NCBI GenBank assembly: GCA_028292405.1 | Contig: JAQGMJ010000025.1 | Span: forward strand, 1-44,445 | DNA from: Betaproteobacteria bacterium | GTDB taxonomy: Bacteria; Pseudomonadota; Gammaproteobacteria; Burkholderiales; JAEUOS01 | Reading direction: 5' to 3' | DNA: 44,445 nucleotides | Shown here: positions 40,345 to 44,445 of the stretch, piece after piece | Layout: the number at the start of each line of letters is the position of its first letter | How positions within the stretch are numbered: position 1 is the first letter of the stretch | Position numbers and translations under genes: made by a program | Notes under the pieces: model-generated | What the model was told of the DNA's origin: nothing | Databases searched by the model: none | The model's input: the letters and a program-made list of their open reading frames with translations, nothing else

Positions 40345-42096
40345 ATGATTCCGCAAACCTTCATCCAGGACCTGCTCAACCGCGTCGACATCGTCGACGT
40401 GGTGGGACGCACCGTGCAGTTGAAAAAGGGCGGCGCCAACCTGATGGGCCTGTGTCCCTTCCATAACGAGAAGTCGCCCTCGTTCACGGTCAGCCCGGCC
40501 AAGCAGTTCTATCATTGCTTCGGCTGTGGCGCGCACGGCTCGGCGATCGGCTTTTTGATGGAATACGCCGGCCTTTCGTACGTGGAGGCGATCAAGGACC
40601 TGGCCCAGGGCCTGGGCCTGACGGTGCCCGATGAGCGTGACGAAAACGCGCCGCGCCGCGACGGGCCGGACGCTGCCACCCTCACTGCCCTGATGGATCG
40701 CGCCGCCAGATATTTCCGCGAGCAGCTCAAGGCCGCGCCGGTGGCGGTGGAGTACCTGAAAGGCCGGGGACTGACCGGGCAGATCGCCGCGCGCTACGGC
40801 ATGGGCTATTCTCCCGACGAGTGGAACGGCTTGCAAGGCGTGTTTGGCGAGGAATACGCGGGCAAGCCGGTGGGCGAGACCGGGTTGACCATCGACCACG
40901 AAAAGGGCACGCGCTACGACCGCTTTCGCGGCCGGGTGATGTTTCCGATCCGCAGCACGCGCGGCGCCATCATCGGCTTCGGCGGCCGGGTGATCGGCGC
41001 CGGCGAGCCCAAATACCTCAATTCCCCGGAAACCCCGCTGTTCGAAAAGGGGCGCGAACTCTATGGCCTGTTCGAGGCGCGCCAGGCCATCCGCGAGGCC
41101 GGCCGCGCCCTGGTGGTCGAAGGCTATATGGACGTGGTGGCCCTGGCGCAGCACGGCGTCGGCTACGCGGTGGCGACGCTGGGCACCGCCTGCACCCCGG
41201 CCCATGTGCAAAAGCTGACCAAGCAGACCGACCGCATCATTTTTTGTTTCGACGGCGACAACGCCGGCCGCAAAGCCGCCTGGCGCGCACTGGAAAACAG
41301 CTTGTCGCTGACCAGTGACGACAAGATTTTCAGTTTTCTATTTTTGCCCCAGGAGCACGACCCCGATACCTACATCCGCGAGTACGGCCGCGAGGCCTTC
41401 GAGGGCGAGGAGGGGCGCGCCAAGCCGCTGTCGGTGTTCTTGCTGGAGCAGCTCAAGTCCGAGGTGGACTTGAGCGTGGCCGAGGGGCGCAGCGGCCTGG
41501 TGAAGGCCGCCCAGCCGCATTTGCAGCGCATCAGCGCGCCCGGGCTGCGCCTGGCGATCGTCAAGGAGATCGCCGAACTGGCCGAGATGACGCCGCGCGA
41601 GGTCGAGGGCCTGGCGGACCTGAAACCGCAGGCATCGCACTTGCGCGCCCCGCCGCCGCGGGTGGCGCGCGCGCCGGTGACTTCGCTGGAAAAGCAGATG
41701 CTCTGGCTGCTGGCGCGCCTGCCGGCGCTGGCGCGCAGTGCGGAAATGGAAGAGTCCAAGCACTACTTTCCCGCCGATACCCTGATCCGGCGCGTGATCG
41801 ATGTGCTGGAGGCGCACGAGGGCATCGACTCGACCTCGGCCATGTACGAATTTTTTCGCGGCAGCGACGATGAACCCGAAGTCTCCGACGCTGTCAAACG
41901 GGCGCTGGAGGAAAAGGACGACGAGATGGTCCGCCTCGAATTTTCCAATGCCTTGTGCATCGCCGGCGGCGCCTGGTGCGAAGGCGAGATGAACCGCCTG
42001 ATCGCCGATGGCTCGGCCGCGGGTGAAAACGCCGGGGAATACCGTGAACTGCAAGCCCGCAAGGAAGCCCTGAAACAGCGCCTGCGGTCCACTTGA
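40345..42096 (+). CDS. dnaG: DNA primase
   Basis: A 583-residue bacterial primase that makes RNA primers for replication. The N-terminal zinc finger is C37-x2-H40-x17-C58-x2-C61 ([18 protein letters not shown]). The catalytic core includes [19 protein letters not shown] and the TOPRIM motifs [13 protein letters not shown] and [14 protein letters not shown]. The C-terminal third binds DnaB helicase ([12 protein letters not shown]). All domains appear complete. In many relatives rpsU lies upstream of dnaG; here the neighbour is a divergent glycosyltransferase gene. rpoD follows, as in the macromolecular synthesis operon. Confidence 0.97.
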   Translation: MIPQTFIQDLLNRVDIVDVVGRTVQLKKGGANLMGLCPFHNEKSPSFTVSPAKQFYHCFGCGAHGSAIGFLMEYAGLSYVEAIKDLAQGLGLTVPDERDENAPRRDGPDAATLTALMDRAARYFREQLKAAPVAVEYLKGRGLTGQIAARYGMGYSPDEWNGLQGVFGEEYAGKPVGETGLTIDHEKGTRYDRFRGRVMFPIRSTRGAIIGFGGRVIGAGEPKYLNSPETPLFEKGRELYGLFEARQAIREAGRALVVEGYMDVVALAQHGVGYAVATLGTACTPAHVQKLTKQTDRIIFCFDGDNAGRKAAWRALENSLSLTSDDKIFSFLFLPQEHDPDTYIREYGREAFEGEEGRAKPLSVFLLEQLKSEVDLSVAEGRSGLVKAAQPHLQRISAPGLRLAIVKEIAELAEMTPREVEGLADLKPQASHLRAPPPRVARAPVTSLEKQMLWLLARLPALARSAEMEESKHYFPADTLIRRVIDVLEAHEGIDSTSAMYEFFRGSDDEPEVSDAVKRALEEKDDEMVRLEFSNALCIAGGAWCEGEMNRLIADGSAAGENAGEYRELQARKEALKQRLRST

Positions 42097-42121
42097 ATGT
42101 GTCCGGTACGCCCATAAATAT

Positions 42122-42129
42122 GCTATAAT
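42122..42129 (+). promoter_or_regulatory. Extended -10 promoter ahead of rpoD
   Basis: A perfect TATAAT with the extended -10 TG one base upstream (TGcTATAAT begins at 42121), 103 bases before the rpoD ATG. No good -35 is visible, which is acceptable for an extended -10 promoter. It would give rpoD transcription independent of dnaG. Confidence 0.6.
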
Positions 42130-42232
42130 TCAAAGCTTTACTTTATCGGCCTTGGCTCGGGAACAATCCCGCGAGCACGGCCGGCCGCCCCAAGCATGGG
42201 CTCGGGGCCAGCGCATCACGTTCGAGGCATCC

Positions 42233-44445
<2,213 letters not shown>

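Overview
The window is high-GC DNA, densely packed with genes, and looks like a betaproteobacterial chromosome. The gene content (dnaG next to rpoD with a Lys/Ala/Pro-rich RpoD N-terminus, a Bug-type solute receptor, EpsA/EpsL/PEP-CTERM functions, a DUF3739-type filamentous haemagglutinin) fits Burkholderiales, perhaps Oxalobacteraceae or a close relative. That assignment comes from gene families only. No rRNA, tRNA, insertion sequence, prophage or CRISPR array was seen.

Layout. 1-2493: the end of a Pro/Ala-rich protein, three pseudopilin-like genes and an ankyrin-repeat lipoprotein, probably the tail of a type II secretion-like operon. 2752-6417: an EpsA-type LuxR regulator, a 458-base gap whose second half can fold into a series of hairpins, a PEP-CTERM surface protein and a secreted protein with a PstS-like binding fold. 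6755-24417: a gene string for outer-surface export and cell-envelope energy. It encodes a TpsB transporter, a 3533-residue TpsA filamentous haemagglutinin, an ExbB-like proton channel with a secreted DUF2341/LamG head, ExbD, a TonB-like protein, a large porin and a periplasmic coiled-coil protein. 24622-26478: an EAL-CBS-GGDEF cyclic-di-GMP protein. 26514-31829: a secreted serine protease, a PEP-CTERM-type CAAX protease, EpsL, a DsbC-like thiol isomerase, two small hypothetical proteins and a receiver-only response regulator. 32016-33746: two paralogous small proteins behind a promoter with an embedded Fur box, next to a 2OG-Fe dioxygenase. 33814-38520: an aromatic catabolism module (LysR, Bug receptor, and a single reading frame joining a flavin monooxygenase to an extradiol dioxygenase). 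38517-40246: two convergent family 2 glycosyltransferases. 40345-44445: dnaG and rpoD, the latter cut by the window end.

How the parts may work together. Much of the first 30 kb concerns the cell surface: exosortase-type sorting (EpsA, PEP-CTERM, CAAX protease, EpsL), two-partner secretion, a private TonB-ExbB-ExbD set, and a c-di-GMP enzyme of the kind that switches matrix and adhesin production. The least familiar unit is the haemagglutinin/lectin-headed ExbB/ExbD/TonB/porin/coiled-coil string. I infer that it energises or monitors an outer-membrane process linked to the giant adhesin. This is inference from gene order and domain content. No exosortase gene is present in the window.
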